From positions 8,762,501 to 8,826,500 of the forward strand of contig NC_051101.1 in NCBI RefSeq assembly GCF_901709675.1: a stretch of 64,000 nucleotides of DNA, given 5' to 3'. This document shows positions 21,308-34,000 of this stretch, piece after piece. The notes below the pieces were generated by a model. It was given only the letters and a program-made list of their open reading frames with translations, searched no databases and was not told the origin of the DNA. Position 1 is the first letter of the stretch; every line of letters starts with the position of its first letter. Made by a program: the position numbers and the translations under genes. The stretch comes from Syngnathus acus. Its lineage: Eukaryota; Chordata; Actinopteri; Syngnathiformes; Syngnathidae.

Positions 21308-22745
21308 AGGCCCCGATTGGCTTCCAGGCAAACCAAAAAGAGGAAAGAACAGTAGTGTGCTATTTATTCTTTTAAGACAATCTAGTCGTCAAGTTGACAT
21401 CATGAGCCAAGATTGTGTTGCCAGTGCATCTGACAGAAGATTGACTGGAGGCGCCTTGTCTCGGTGTGGGACTCTGGCCAGCACAGTGGGAGAGTGAAAA
21501 CACGCGCACATGCTAGACTCAAATACCACACACGCACAAGCAAGACACTAGAGGACAAATGTGCACATTGTGGCTGTGATGGCGCACAAAGCTGTTGTTG
21601 TGTGACTGGAGCTGCATTACCTACTGTTACCAGACACTCCCCAGTGTGTGCGCGGGTTTGGATGTATGTGTGCATGTCGCAAGTCAAACAAGTGAGCCTG
21701 TTCAATATAAATTTATCATGATGATAAAAAAAAAATAATGGCGATTGATATCCAATATCTTGAAGGTAAAGGTTTATTTAAAGCAGTGGCTTGCAATTGT
21801 TTTATATTATTGTAAGACATTAACTAATTTGAGCAATGACTGCAGTAATATTTAGAGCACAAACAACTTTATTGGTTTAATTGAAATCTACTTAAAAGTT
21901 AAATGGAAATTATATCTATAAAGATTTTAAACACACTTCTTAAGATTAAATGCTAATGTATTATATTTAAAAACTAAGCACATCTAACCCATGCAAAAGT
22001 CAATAGCATACAATTGAGTCGTGTTACACTAACGTGCTGAAAAATGTATTGCTTTACAGGTGAACATTAATTTGAGAGAAAAAAAATCCATTATCACTAG
22101 GTCACCGGGTGTATTGGGTATTTTTTGGGTCACTGTTAGCTTTATGTATTGGTGTTCTAATAGGATGAAAATAGGTGTTGTGTTTCTCCCAGGAATTGAC
22201 AACATGTCTCCCCTGTGGCACGTTTGTTTTCATATTTGGCTCAGAGAATGTATTTTTTGTCAGAAGGTTTACGATAAAACTGTTGTTCTCTTTTTAAGTA
22301 TGTTAAAATTGACATATTTTAAGGCAAATGTATAATTCTGGAGGCATAAGTGCTGGTAAAATGATGAATCTTGAATCGACAAATATTGACACTGATTTTA
22401 TGTATGTGTTGTTAAACAGCAAATATTGCTCCTACTTATAGACGTTGAGAATTTTTTAATGGAGGAAAAAAAAGAGTCAGTGTTGCTCCCAAACATATCG
22501 CCATTTGACGTGATTATGCACCTATGTTGGGTGGTTTTAGTCAAAAGAGAAATGTCAGTGGACAGTATGGCTGGATTGTTAGAGAACGTATTCAGTGTGA
22601 TTTTTATCTTTTTTTGGTTTACACACGATATAAAACATACTGTGAGTGAGTGATTTTTTTTTCTATTCTTTTTTTTAAACTGTACTGTACATGTTTTTTT
22701 TAATTGCGTGAAATTTAACCAATAAAGCTTCCTGACAACTTGAAT
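21308..22745 (+). other. mboat1: mboat1 3' UTR (inferred)
   Basis: It runs from the TGA to just past an AATAAA at 22721-22726. The first 400 bases are GC-moderate; the rest is AT-rich. There is no recognised coding content. Alternative earlier poly(A) use cannot be excluded. Confidence 0.5.
22721..22726 (+). terminator. Poly(A) signal candidate, mboat1
   Basis: This is AATAAA in CCAATAAAGCTT, followed within about 30 bases by T/G-containing text. It is the best-formed plus-strand signal after the mboat1 stop. Confidence 0.5.
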
Positions 22746-24770
22746 TTTTGGAACTTCAGTGTAAACAAAAGCAAACAACAAAAACTACTAGTCACATTTA
22801 GACACTGTGTTAATGAAGTCATGTAGACCAACTTGTTTTTTTTCAACAAACATTGCTGAATAAGATTAATATATATTAGCATTTATTTTATGTTGCCCAT
22901 AAAGGAACTATTTGTATGTCTAACATCCCAAGCTTTTTTTTTTTTTTTTTTGGCAGTCTTCTACTAATATTGGTCTTATTAGAGCTGAGTTAAAATTGTC
23001 ACCTTACCATGGAGAAGGGGCTTGTGTTTGCCAGTGATGCTGGGGGTTAACGATTTGGGCTTTCTGGATTTGCCATGGCAAATACTGTAGGTCCTAGGTG
23101 AGGGACTAAAGAAATATTACTCAAACACCCCAATGGTGATTAAAAACTGAGAATTTTCAACTCACACTTTTGGACTGGACACCAGCAGTAAGGAAGAAGC
23201 TGTCAGGCTGAAGAAGGAGTCCGATCGGGCTTTTTTTGGTCTGTTTTGACCACAGGTCCACCACAGCTATTCCCCGTGAAACAAATATTTTCTGCATTAT
23301 CTATCACAACAAATGTATCACAAGTTGAAAGAGTATACAATCTGATTTGGGAGAGTGTTTAATAAAAGCAGATCAAATGAAAAATCATCACCTACAAATC
23401 CTTTACACCCATGCTGGCATTAGCATGCGGCGTGGAACCACTTCTCAAGCTGGAACACAAACTAATAAAGGAAAGAAAGAAATACAGTCCAGTACATGCG
23501 TTTCTAAACTTCCCACAAAATAACAGTCATCATGACAACCAACCAAAAATAAAACAAATAAACAGTCATTTAATACAAGTATTATATAAATAAATATCAA
23601 GTTGAATAAGTGTCATCATCTTTTCTGCTTTTGTTTAAGTAATCTTTGCAGTCATATTACAATTGTTTCTCTAAAAATAAGAACATCAAGTACATGATAA
23701 ATAAATGTGAGTAAATAAATGATAAATGTGAGTAAAATGACAACTTATCACTATCATGTTGATATTTTCATGTTCAACTCAACTTGTGCCTTGTTAGTTG
23801 TATATTGCGTTCTATCATATTGCATCAAGATTTGCAAGCTAAAAAAAAGCTTGACTTTGCCACTATTTCATCCTGCTCTAACTTCATTAATCCGTCACAT
23901 TTATGAAAAAACTTCATCTCGTTTGGTATGTCAACCTACAAATGGGCAGCTTTAAATAAACACTATATATGCAGGAAATGAAATGCAAAGCAGCTAAAAC
24001 ACAAAAGTGTCTCAAGGGCGAAAACCCAAAAAGAGAGAACATTGTTCTGCTGCTGAGATGCAACGAAAGTACATTTTAAAAGATAAAGGATGGCAGAAGT
24101 CACACTTGCTCATTTTCAAACATCACCATCATAACAATAACAAAAATGCTCAGATTTAACTGACAAGTAGTTATTTCTGATATTTATTGAGCAACATGAG
24201 GGACAAATGATTTGAAACTTTGTCTGCTCGAGAGTTGCACTTCCACAATACTAAACATGCTCTTAATTGAAAAGTGAATATTATATTTTGTAAGGAAATA
24301 ATTGTTAATTCAGCTCTTGGATTTGAGCTCATGAGAGGGGTGGAAGTGTAGCCAATAATGTGACCTGAAAAGTTGAGAATCTTAACCAGCAGAGTGCAGT
24401 AGAGACATAAAAGAATGCCCTCATTCCCAACCACTGCAAGGACCTGTGAGAAATTATCCATTTTCACTTACCGGGTCCAAAAACAAATTATCTACTACAA
24501 TCAATGTTCATCTATTTATGCCAGTGAGTAATTAAAAACTCTTCCACTAAATGGAAGAAGGTACAATCGACCTGTTGCTATTCACCCAACCTTTGTGTTA
24601 AGCTCAACAAGGCTTAAGTGAACTGAGATCGTCATTCTTTCACTATACTGTCGATACTTTAAATGACATTTTTGTTTCTTTTTTCTAATGTCGAAAATGT
24701 GTCTGTTCAATAGGAGTTGGGAATAAATTCACATACAGCTCATGATAGTTGAGATTTAAAATGAAAGAAC
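22746..24770. other. Intergenic, tail-to-tail between mboat1 and tmem65
   Basis: No exon or RNA gene is recognised. The stretch is AT-rich with T homopolymers (around 22935-22952) and several AATAAA/TTTATT strings. It is the junction between the 6p22-like and 8q24-like gene blocks. Confidence 0.6.
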
Positions 24771-24772
24771 AT

Positions 24773-24778
24773 TTTATT
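24773..24778 (-). terminator. Poly(A) signal candidate, tmem65
   Basis: TTTATT on the plus strand (AATAAA on the transcript) lies about 235 bases after the tmem65 stop. Later signals around 23590 could extend the 3' UTR. Confidence 0.4.
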
Positions 24779-25011
24779 TTACCATATTAGAGGTCTTTAA
24801 AATTATATTTAGAATGATGTTAAATTAAAGTTTCATGTTGGTCAAAACCAAGTCTATCTCCTTTCGTTCCCAAAAGCAAGCTGATGATGATGATGTCTGG
24901 AGCAGATGTCCATGTGCTTCACTTTCACGAAGCTCTTCAATAAGATCTAAAGCCTTGGACTATTTGGCTATCTGTTTTGGTCCATTGGTCCAAAGTGTGA
25001 GTGCACTTAGC

Positions 25012-28000
25012 TCACTTGCCGTCATTGGCAGTTTTAGCCGTTTGCGTCTTGTCCTTGTTGGCGTCCTTGTTTGCCTTTTTCTTGTCATCGTCGTCACTGA
25101 AGAAGAGGAGGGGGAACATGCCCAGGATGCAACCGATGCCCACGCCGATGGCTTTGCCCTGCAAGTAAAAATGTGAAAGGTTACTGGGAATTGAATTGAG
25201 TGCAGCCTTACTGTCATAAACAGTACATCACACTTAACGTCATATCAAAGTCTGCTTAGACCCTTTCAAAGTTTGGAAACAATGTGATGTCATTTACGGG
25301 AGTGGTTTAGCTGGACACGACCATAAATGTTACTCTAAAAAGTTGACTGTGGCTGATGGGAGTCCCATCATGGGAAGCAATTTCGCTATTTTATTTTCAA
25401 CGCCTACGCCACTTACTGGATGGGCCATTTCACAGAACTGCCCACAGTGCAATGACCGGACATTTAAACCGACCTCATAGAAAAAAAATGAGGCCTATAA
25501 ATCATTAGAAGCCTATGACTACATCTTGAATGGACATGTTCAAGATTTACAAAATAACTTTCAAAATTTCATGTGAGTACATTTCATGTTAAATCTTACC
25601 TGATATGAAGTGTGCGTTGCCAACGCGAGCATACTTGATGATACTCTCAGTCCAGTCGACTAATCGCGTTCAACCACAGCCTGGGCTGGGATGTGGCTGA
25701 ATTTCAAGTTTTTGTTTTTGCTTGATGACATTTTTCACATAAAAGTAGTGAGGTTTACTCCTGGCGTGTTCTCTTGCCCCCAATGTTTGTTTCTTTTGCC
25801 TCCAGCTAACACGGTGATATCATCATGATGTAGGCCATGAAGGGGATTTATCGGCAAACGGGAGATTTGTCTGCAGGAACTATTCATGGACAACATTGAC
25901 TTCAATCAAAACTTTCGGAAAAGCGCAGCACAAAAGAGTTGGGTGAACTTTTGCAGTCCGCCTTTAAGTGTCAAACAAATCAAACCAGTCATACCTAATG
26001 ACACCTCACAGGTAGGCACGATTGAAAATCTTTCAAGTGTAATTTTCTTTCTAATATCGAGCGATTAAAAGGCCACAAAGCCAAGATCTGACTTGCCTAA
26101 CAAGACAAATTAAAGCCATCAATGCCTGCAGCTGCTTAAGCACCCAGTTAAAGCACCGAAAGGCAATAATGATGCAAATTAATTTTGATTTGCTCCAGTC
26201 ATCTCTTACCAATTTGAAAGGGCTATTTAATTCTAATCACTGTGGTAAACATAAATTAATATGTGTCTGTGAAACTAAATGAAGTCAACCAATAGATTGC
26301 AAATTTTAAACAACGCACACAACCCTCATCTGCATTACCATTACCACTTATGGGGTCTTATTACCAATCCATGCTGATTCAGAATGATTTTTAAGCAGGT
26401 ATTTTAAGGAGCATTGTTTTGTTGGATATTGTTGCTTCATAGTTTAGCAACATTTGGCAAGTGTTTGCCTGACTTGATTACCAACCGAGTGGGAGCTGAC
26501 TCTGGTCTGCCACATGTCGGCCTGCTTTGGACTCAGGTCAGGAATCTGCATCCCCAGTCGAGATGCCAGAGCTTCCACGTAACCTGCCAGCCTGGAAAGT
26601 TCATAAGAGAAATAAACAAAAAGACGTTAGGTTGGCTGAAGACTCCAAATTGTCCAGAGGTATGATCGGCTGTCTGCATGTGGCGATTGGGAATCGTCCT
26701 GAAATGACATGCATTATGCATTTTTTGGTTGTTTTGTGACCCATAAAGCATGAAGAGCACTTTGTCACCCCAACCAACAAGTGGAGTCATCAACATTTTG
26801 ACAGTTTTATTATTTTGGTGGGGGATGAAGAGGCGGCCAAGGAGGCCAAAACATCTTTGACGCGCCATAAATCAATCATTTTTTGACCTGTGCTCACGTC
26901 CCCTCTCTCCCAAGGGACACTGCACAAAATATCAGCACAATCCCCTTTTTCTCGCCAACGACTTTAATCACACCCCTAGCCCTTCTATCTCCGGGACTCC
27001 AATACACACTTATTATCATTTTGTAACCAGCAACAATCGGCAATCAATGTACACCAATGAATGACCATCTGATTATTATAATTTTAAAAATGAGGATGAT
27101 TATGAGGCTCCTACAGAGCAACAAATGTCAGGACTGTGCAAAATACAAAAAAAAAACATCAATGAATCATCTGGGGTCTTGTGACAGATTTTAAAATTGA
27201 ACTGCTACAAAGTCATTCATCACTAAAAGGAAACCAGAGGGAATATGGGGCCACTGGGATACCTTTTGACTTTTTTCGCAACATTTCTTTTTTTATGTAC
27301 AGCAGTTAAAAAAAAAATTATTGCTACTCAAACCGATCATATTTCATCGGCGTGCAGTTTCGGTGTGACAAATGCATTTGTAACATTTTAAGTTAAAACT
27401 ACATGACACATTTAACGGCTGCTCAGCTACTCCGTGTCACCCGACTGTGGAATCAGCAAGGTTGAGCGATGACAAATATCATATTTCAGGAAGGAAGGGT
27501 GAAGACAATATTTTGCAGGATGACTGTAAACACAGTGGAACAGAAACTATGGAGGGAATCTAGGCTGGTATTAGTTTGTCTTTTAGGATAATATTCATTG
27601 GGCTAAAAGAAGTGAAAGACAATAAAAAGCATTGTAATGGAGAAATGTAGCAAGACAGGCTAACATCAGATCATGTGAGACTGTCAATATGCTTGGGTGC
27701 TGCTGTTTTGGTTAGCAACAATTTTGGGGGGGGGGGGACAAATACCAATATGTATGCTAAGGCTGAATGACAGTTATATTTATGGTCAAAGAAATGGAAG
27801 CTGGCTGCTTGTGTGATAAATAAGATAACATTTTGAGTTGTGGCGAGATGAACGAGGATAAACTGCAGGATATGATGATAATGCATCATAGCTTTGCGTT
27901 ACAGTCAGCTTGTGGGTCATAACGTGGTGAGCGCAGATATATTTCTCTCCACTCGTATCCCCCTGGAGGCAAAAAACGCATTTTTTTGTTTCTTTTTTTC

Positions 28001-30989
28001 CCTTTAACTTTTCTAGGTCCAATTAGTATATGTTATAGACGGTCCTTCTGTGCTGTACTAGGAAGCACCAGATGAATTGGCCCATTAAAAAAAGAAAAAC
28101 TGCAGCCGAGACAGCTGGTGAAGAACATTTGATCTATGGGCACAAATGTGCCATGCAAGCTCCATAAAATGAGTCACATTTTAAAAAAAACTGTAAAAAG
28201 CAGTACAGCTCACGCACTGACTTAAGAGAAAGCCGACAAAATAATTAAAGCGAAAGTCTCAAGACGAAAACAGTGTGAAGACACTTTCATCTTCTGACCT
28301 TACATTAAATGGCAATGATATGATGGGAAGGAATTGTTGACTTGGGAGATTGCCGCTACTATTTAAAATGCATTAGTTGGGGTAAAGGATGAGTGTCTAA
28401 TGCATTCTCATTAACTGAATTCAGCAAGCACACAAAATTCTTTCTCTGTAGTTGTACATCTTAAGCCGAAGGCTCTCTTCGTCGTACAATTTCGATTTAG
28501 ACCAAAGATTTTGGGACTTACTGTGATGCAGCAGCTTTAACACCACGCTTTCCAAATCTGAGACTCGGAGTGAAAACAAACATCAATCGATGAGCTTTTC
28601 ATGAGGCTTTTTGGTCGGAATAACGACTGACTAATTCATGGATATTCTACCCAGTCTGCCTGGAATTGGGCAGAGCAGCAAAGGCCACTCTATAAATCAT
28701 GCAAATGTATGGGTGCAAGCATACATTTGGCTATTCGGCATCTGGCCTACCCTGGAAAAGAAATGATTCCCACCAGAGCTCTATGAATAATCACAGAGAC
28801 CAATGGGCATGTATTATATTGCTTTTCGATACATCGTTGTACAATTGAACAATGTTAACCATTTATCTGGTTCACTGGTTATTTGACTCTAAGGACTTCA
28901 AATTAGATTAGTGTGGTTTCCTCCATTTTGTTGATGAAAGTGAACATGAAGTGTGACACCATTGTTGCACAGCAACAGCTCTTGGTTTCTCATATCTGAC
29001 CTGATCTGGTCTCATCTTGACAACACACCTCGGGGATGTTCTCCGTCTAATTGTGACAGAGTTAGCACACACACACACACGTGAGGGCGTGTGTTTGTGT
29101 GTAAAAAGGCCATAACAATACGAGTCATCCGTCATGGGGTCATAACACATCCTTGTTGATGTCTGTGTGCTGCTTCGGTAGACCTGCTACTGAACATGAA
29201 ACAATATCTATGTGTTATGTTTTTGATCATGACTTCATTACAACAGCATGGCTGCATCATGGAACGTAATAATTCAACTGCTATAGTAGCATTTTGCCGT
29301 TACTATTTTTGGCAAATGGGTATGGCACATTTCTACTTTGGGCACTCAAAGGTTGTGATGGGAAAATGAAGCTTCAAAATTGCTTCAGAAACCAGTTGTT
29401 GTTTTTTGGACTAAAGTCACTAAGTTACTTGACCTCTGAGACAAATATAGTCTCAGTAGTGTAATAAATTTGTTACACTGTGTAATTCCGCGTAGTATTT
29501 CCGCACAAAATGAAAAAAATATCATTTCATCACTCATTATCTTTTATAAAGTTCAGGTTTAATAATAAAATGCACTTTGCCACAAGTCATACCTCATGAG
29601 TCACAAATCTCAATTCAAGTCACTGTGTGTGTATTTTAAGTGTGTCTGGAGGCGAGTGTGTGTGTATGTGTGTGCGTGCGTGCGTATGACTGAGTGTGAA
29701 CTTTTTCTTACCCGAGTCCTGCCAGATCGGACACCAAATTGCCAAGAGCAGCAGCTGGGGAAGAGTAAAATTTCCATTTTAGAGTTGAAGACTCAAAACA
29801 GTATTGAGTGACACTGCCAAAGATAACATTTTTTTTTTAATTGAAATTTCCCGTGAGTGTATCCATTTTCCGCTTTTCTAATTTGGATTCCAGCAGCCTT
29901 TCAAGATGGCAAGTAAGCCTTCCAGGGTTATTCATCTATTTTTTGGGATGATACACCTGAACACGTGGGCTAAAGAGCCACAGAGGATTTTTAGCTAAGT
30001 GAAATGAATGCGTGCCAGCACATCCTGAAAACTGTTAAATGAGCAGATGTGTTGCACGAAATGGCACACATCTCCCTGCTTGCAACTCACAGCTACTACA
30101 TGAAAACATTTACTTTTCAGTCCGCCTCCACATGTTGGTGCAGTTGCACTCTGACAAAAATAGTCATTATGTAGTGGTGCTGGAGAAGCTGGTGTACGAA
30201 AGGGGAGGGGAGGAGCACAGGAGTTAGCCAGCAGAACATTCAAATTGTATATACTGTATTTTTAGTGAATGATTAATTACGGCTTAATGCCTAAGTGAAT
30301 TGTGGCGTAATTTTCGCCTTGTCGCACCAGGTTGGGGATTTGGTTCAACTTTCTGTGCCATGGTGGGCGTTCAGGGATACAGAAGGCGGGTCTTTTGACA
30401 TTTTGATGTCAGAAATTGGTCTAAGCCGCCGCCTCTGTACAGATTCAGACATCTTACCATGCTAGAAATGCGCTGGGCATGCAAATACAGATCTATGTCT
30501 TGACCCAAAAATATTGCCCACCACATATAAAACTAGTGAATAAATGAGCCATGAAAAGAACTTAAATCAGAGCGTGCTATTGGTCATAACATCCTCTAAC
30601 CCATGATGTCCTGTGTAGCATTATACATGCAGCTTTTCAAAAGCAATAATAAAAATTGTTTTTTTACACTGAAGAACAAATGGAAAAGAGATATTGCTGG
30701 CATCGTGCCCCAACCTTATACCTGCAAAACAGTCACGCGTCAGGAGACCCCAAAAATGGCAAACATTGTATTCTCAAAGAGACTAAGCCATTTTCAACAC
30801 TTTTGATTGTTAAATGAATTGTAAAAATAAAACCCACAAGTGTGGGTGAAATATTAATTTGACCAAATTGTCACTTATTATTCCAGCAATATTGAACAGC
30901 ATAGATTATTTTGGAATGGCGGACCTTCCATCAGCAATGGTGCGTGTCATCATTTACACACATTTGCATCCCAGAAAAGGAGTGATGGG

Positions 30990-31028
<39 letters not shown>

Positions 31029-34000
31029 GGAGACTTGAGTGCAGTCTTGACACGAGTGCTAAATCACTGCCAAGCAGCCGTGACCCAGGGAACCATTTGT
31101 ATCTTGAATGTCACCAGAGTGGCTGTAATGGCATCTCAACAGTTGAAAATGTCAGGCAGAAAGGAAAAGAAGCTGCTCCTATCTCCTAGTTTTGGGCACC
31201 AATGTGAGCTTCAAGCATGAAATAAACTCCAGCGCACTTGTGGGCAAATCTCTACAATCAAAGATAAGAGTCAGTATATGTCTAAAAATCAGCAGCTTGC
31301 ATCAAAACGTCTCTTGAGTCTTCAGCTCTGACCACTAATCTTTCTTGACCTGACAGGCAGTGGACAGATCCTACAGGATTCAATGTTAATCAAAAAGAGT
31401 TCTCTCTGTCGTCGAGCAATACATCACAAGTGTTTGAGAAAGTTTTTCTTCATGATTGCGACTGGGTCAAAGAGGAACATCATCTGAACCTGAAACGACC
31501 CATTTTATGGAAGATATGACAGCATTTAAAATCAATAGAAAGCTTCACCTTTAAAAAAATCCCTTCACACCGAATGATGCCAATTAATCTAACTTCTGAA
31601 TGCGTAGGTCCATTTGAAGGAATAGGATTGCAAATCACTGTAAAGTCACATTTAGTCATCATGTTAAAATGCAAATGGCCCCTTTTATGAAAACACACAC
31701 AAACACACACTGCTCAAGTGTAAGTAAGCCATTAAAAGCTCATTAGAGTCTACCTTGTTGTGCCATATTTTGTCATAGTTATCATTTATAATCATTTCTC
31801 TAAAGCAGTGATTCCCAACCCTTTTTTCCGGCCAGTATCTCTCTACCCGGTACCAAATGGCAGGCCGCCAATAGGCACCGCCTCTCTAAAGACAGACAAA
31901 GGAAATGTTATAAACTAAAGCTAATCTTTATTTGCCACAGGGCAGCCATGGTGACACCTTTTTCTTCTCTTCAATAAATTATGTATTAAGAAGCAGTGAT
32001 GCTCTTACCTGCCATAGTTGAAATGCCAAGGATCACGCCAATAGACAACTCAATCTGTGTGCCCTGGGGGGGAAACAAATACACTGAGGAAGTATGATAA
32101 CACAGGTTAATCTGTGATACTTCTTGCATTTTTACTGATGGAGCTGTGTTTACTTCTTGCAGTGTATTCATGCACCCGTCCATCCATCCATCCATCCATC
32201 CATCCATCCATCCATCCATCCATCCATCCATCCATCCATCCATCCATCCATCCATCCATCCATCCATCCATCCATCCATCCATCCATCCATCCATCCATC
32301 CATCCATCCATCCATCCATCCATCCATTCAACTCTTGAAGTATTATAAACAATTAGTTCTAGCAACAAAAATAGTAAATATTTTACAAGCATGACTTCAA
32401 TATTTTATACTGCGGTGAGTTACGTAATGTGCAATAACGAGTCCAAATTGTTTTGCGGCGAGCAAGTTCTTTTCTGTTTGTTACTTTCTTCTTTTACATA
32501 TAATACATAATTCATATTCTATCCCCACACAGGGGGCATTGCTTGTTTCTGTGTCAGAAATGATGGCAAGGCTCTTCTTGGCTTCTTTGAATTAAGCTAT
32601 TTCATTTTTTTTTTTCCACGTCTAATTGATATAACTGTAAGGACATATAGTGGTGATGATAACTCATAACAAAAGGGTCAAGTGCTGGCTTGTAGATTAA
32701 AATAATAAAATTTGCCTTGAGAACTAATTGACTAGCATGTGAATACAACTTGGATTAATGGTGGAAAAAAAAAACCTAAATTTTTTTGTTGATAGTGAAC
32801 AATTTGTTAAAGGCTAATTAAATGTTCAATTCAATAAACTTAGCCATTGATCAAACTTTTACATCTTCAATACAAAATCCAAGATGAAGGTTGTGACATT
32901 GCAAAAGCTTAAAATGATATCAGATCATAAATCCTGTAATCATAGCTTAAGGCGCTGTAATAAATGTCAACTATGTACGTATATTAGTATCTGACTGAGT
33001 CGTGGCATCATCTAACAAAAAATTAGACTTCATTCTTCCATCTTGTTTGTTTGACCTTCAGGAAGATTAATGAGTGGTGATTAAAGAAGAATGTGAGATG
33101 TGATGCAGAATGTTAGGGGATGGAGAAAGGCACCAAGATCAGACAGACAGTGTGAAATGATGACTGAGTAGAAAGTGTCACAATCCCATCTGGAGTGTTG
33201 CCTTTCTGTCTAATTACTTTAGATACATTTTAATACTTAATTTCTTTGGTTAATTTGAGGGCAAAATCTCAATTTTAATTTGAGTTATCTTTAGCCACCT
33301 TCCTTCAATCTGGCAAATCAAATCAAACCAATCAAATTTGGTGTAAATATGTATGTGTAGAGATGTGCTGATAATCAAATCGGGAAAACAATTGCAGATG
33401 GCAAAAAGTCAAGATAATTCATTGTCATCTACTTGGAGTTGTTTTAGCGTTTACTGTATGTGAAACTTACGGCAACAATCATAATGCAGTTGTCCAGAAA
33501 TCCAAATCCAACAAAAGGGAGTGCATTGTGCAGGAGAACTGAAAAATAACAACCACACAAATTACGTTAACAAGAAAAATAAACACTTAACAGTAAATCA
33601 ATAATCCATTTGGTAGAGTAGAAAATTTATCAAATCTGATGTGTTTTGTACAGAGGTAAAATAACTATCTATGGCTGATATTGTTCATCTAAGGAAACAC
33701 GTAGAATACAAACATTCTGTAAACAACATCAAGAATATTTGTGGAAAAATAATTTACTTCTTACCATATCTTAATTGTGCTGAAGTAGGGGGCGCTATTT
33801 CCAGCTGCCCTGTTGACACAAAAGTTGAGAACATGTTATGCTTGCTTATACATGACAAAACAGAAAAAGAAAAGACCATATGATAAACGTGCATCAGTAG
33901 AAAATCTCTCTTGATGACTCCTTCACCCAGAAAGGTGAGTGTCTAAAAGTAGACGAGTTCCCGACCCCCGTCGGCTGATCCAACTGTGCTCCCGAGGAGG

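Noticed and set aside
32107-32394. Several overlapping open frames on both strands (poly SIHP and WMDG peptides)
   Set aside because: They are translations of the (CATC)n microsatellite, open in all frames by repeat arithmetic.
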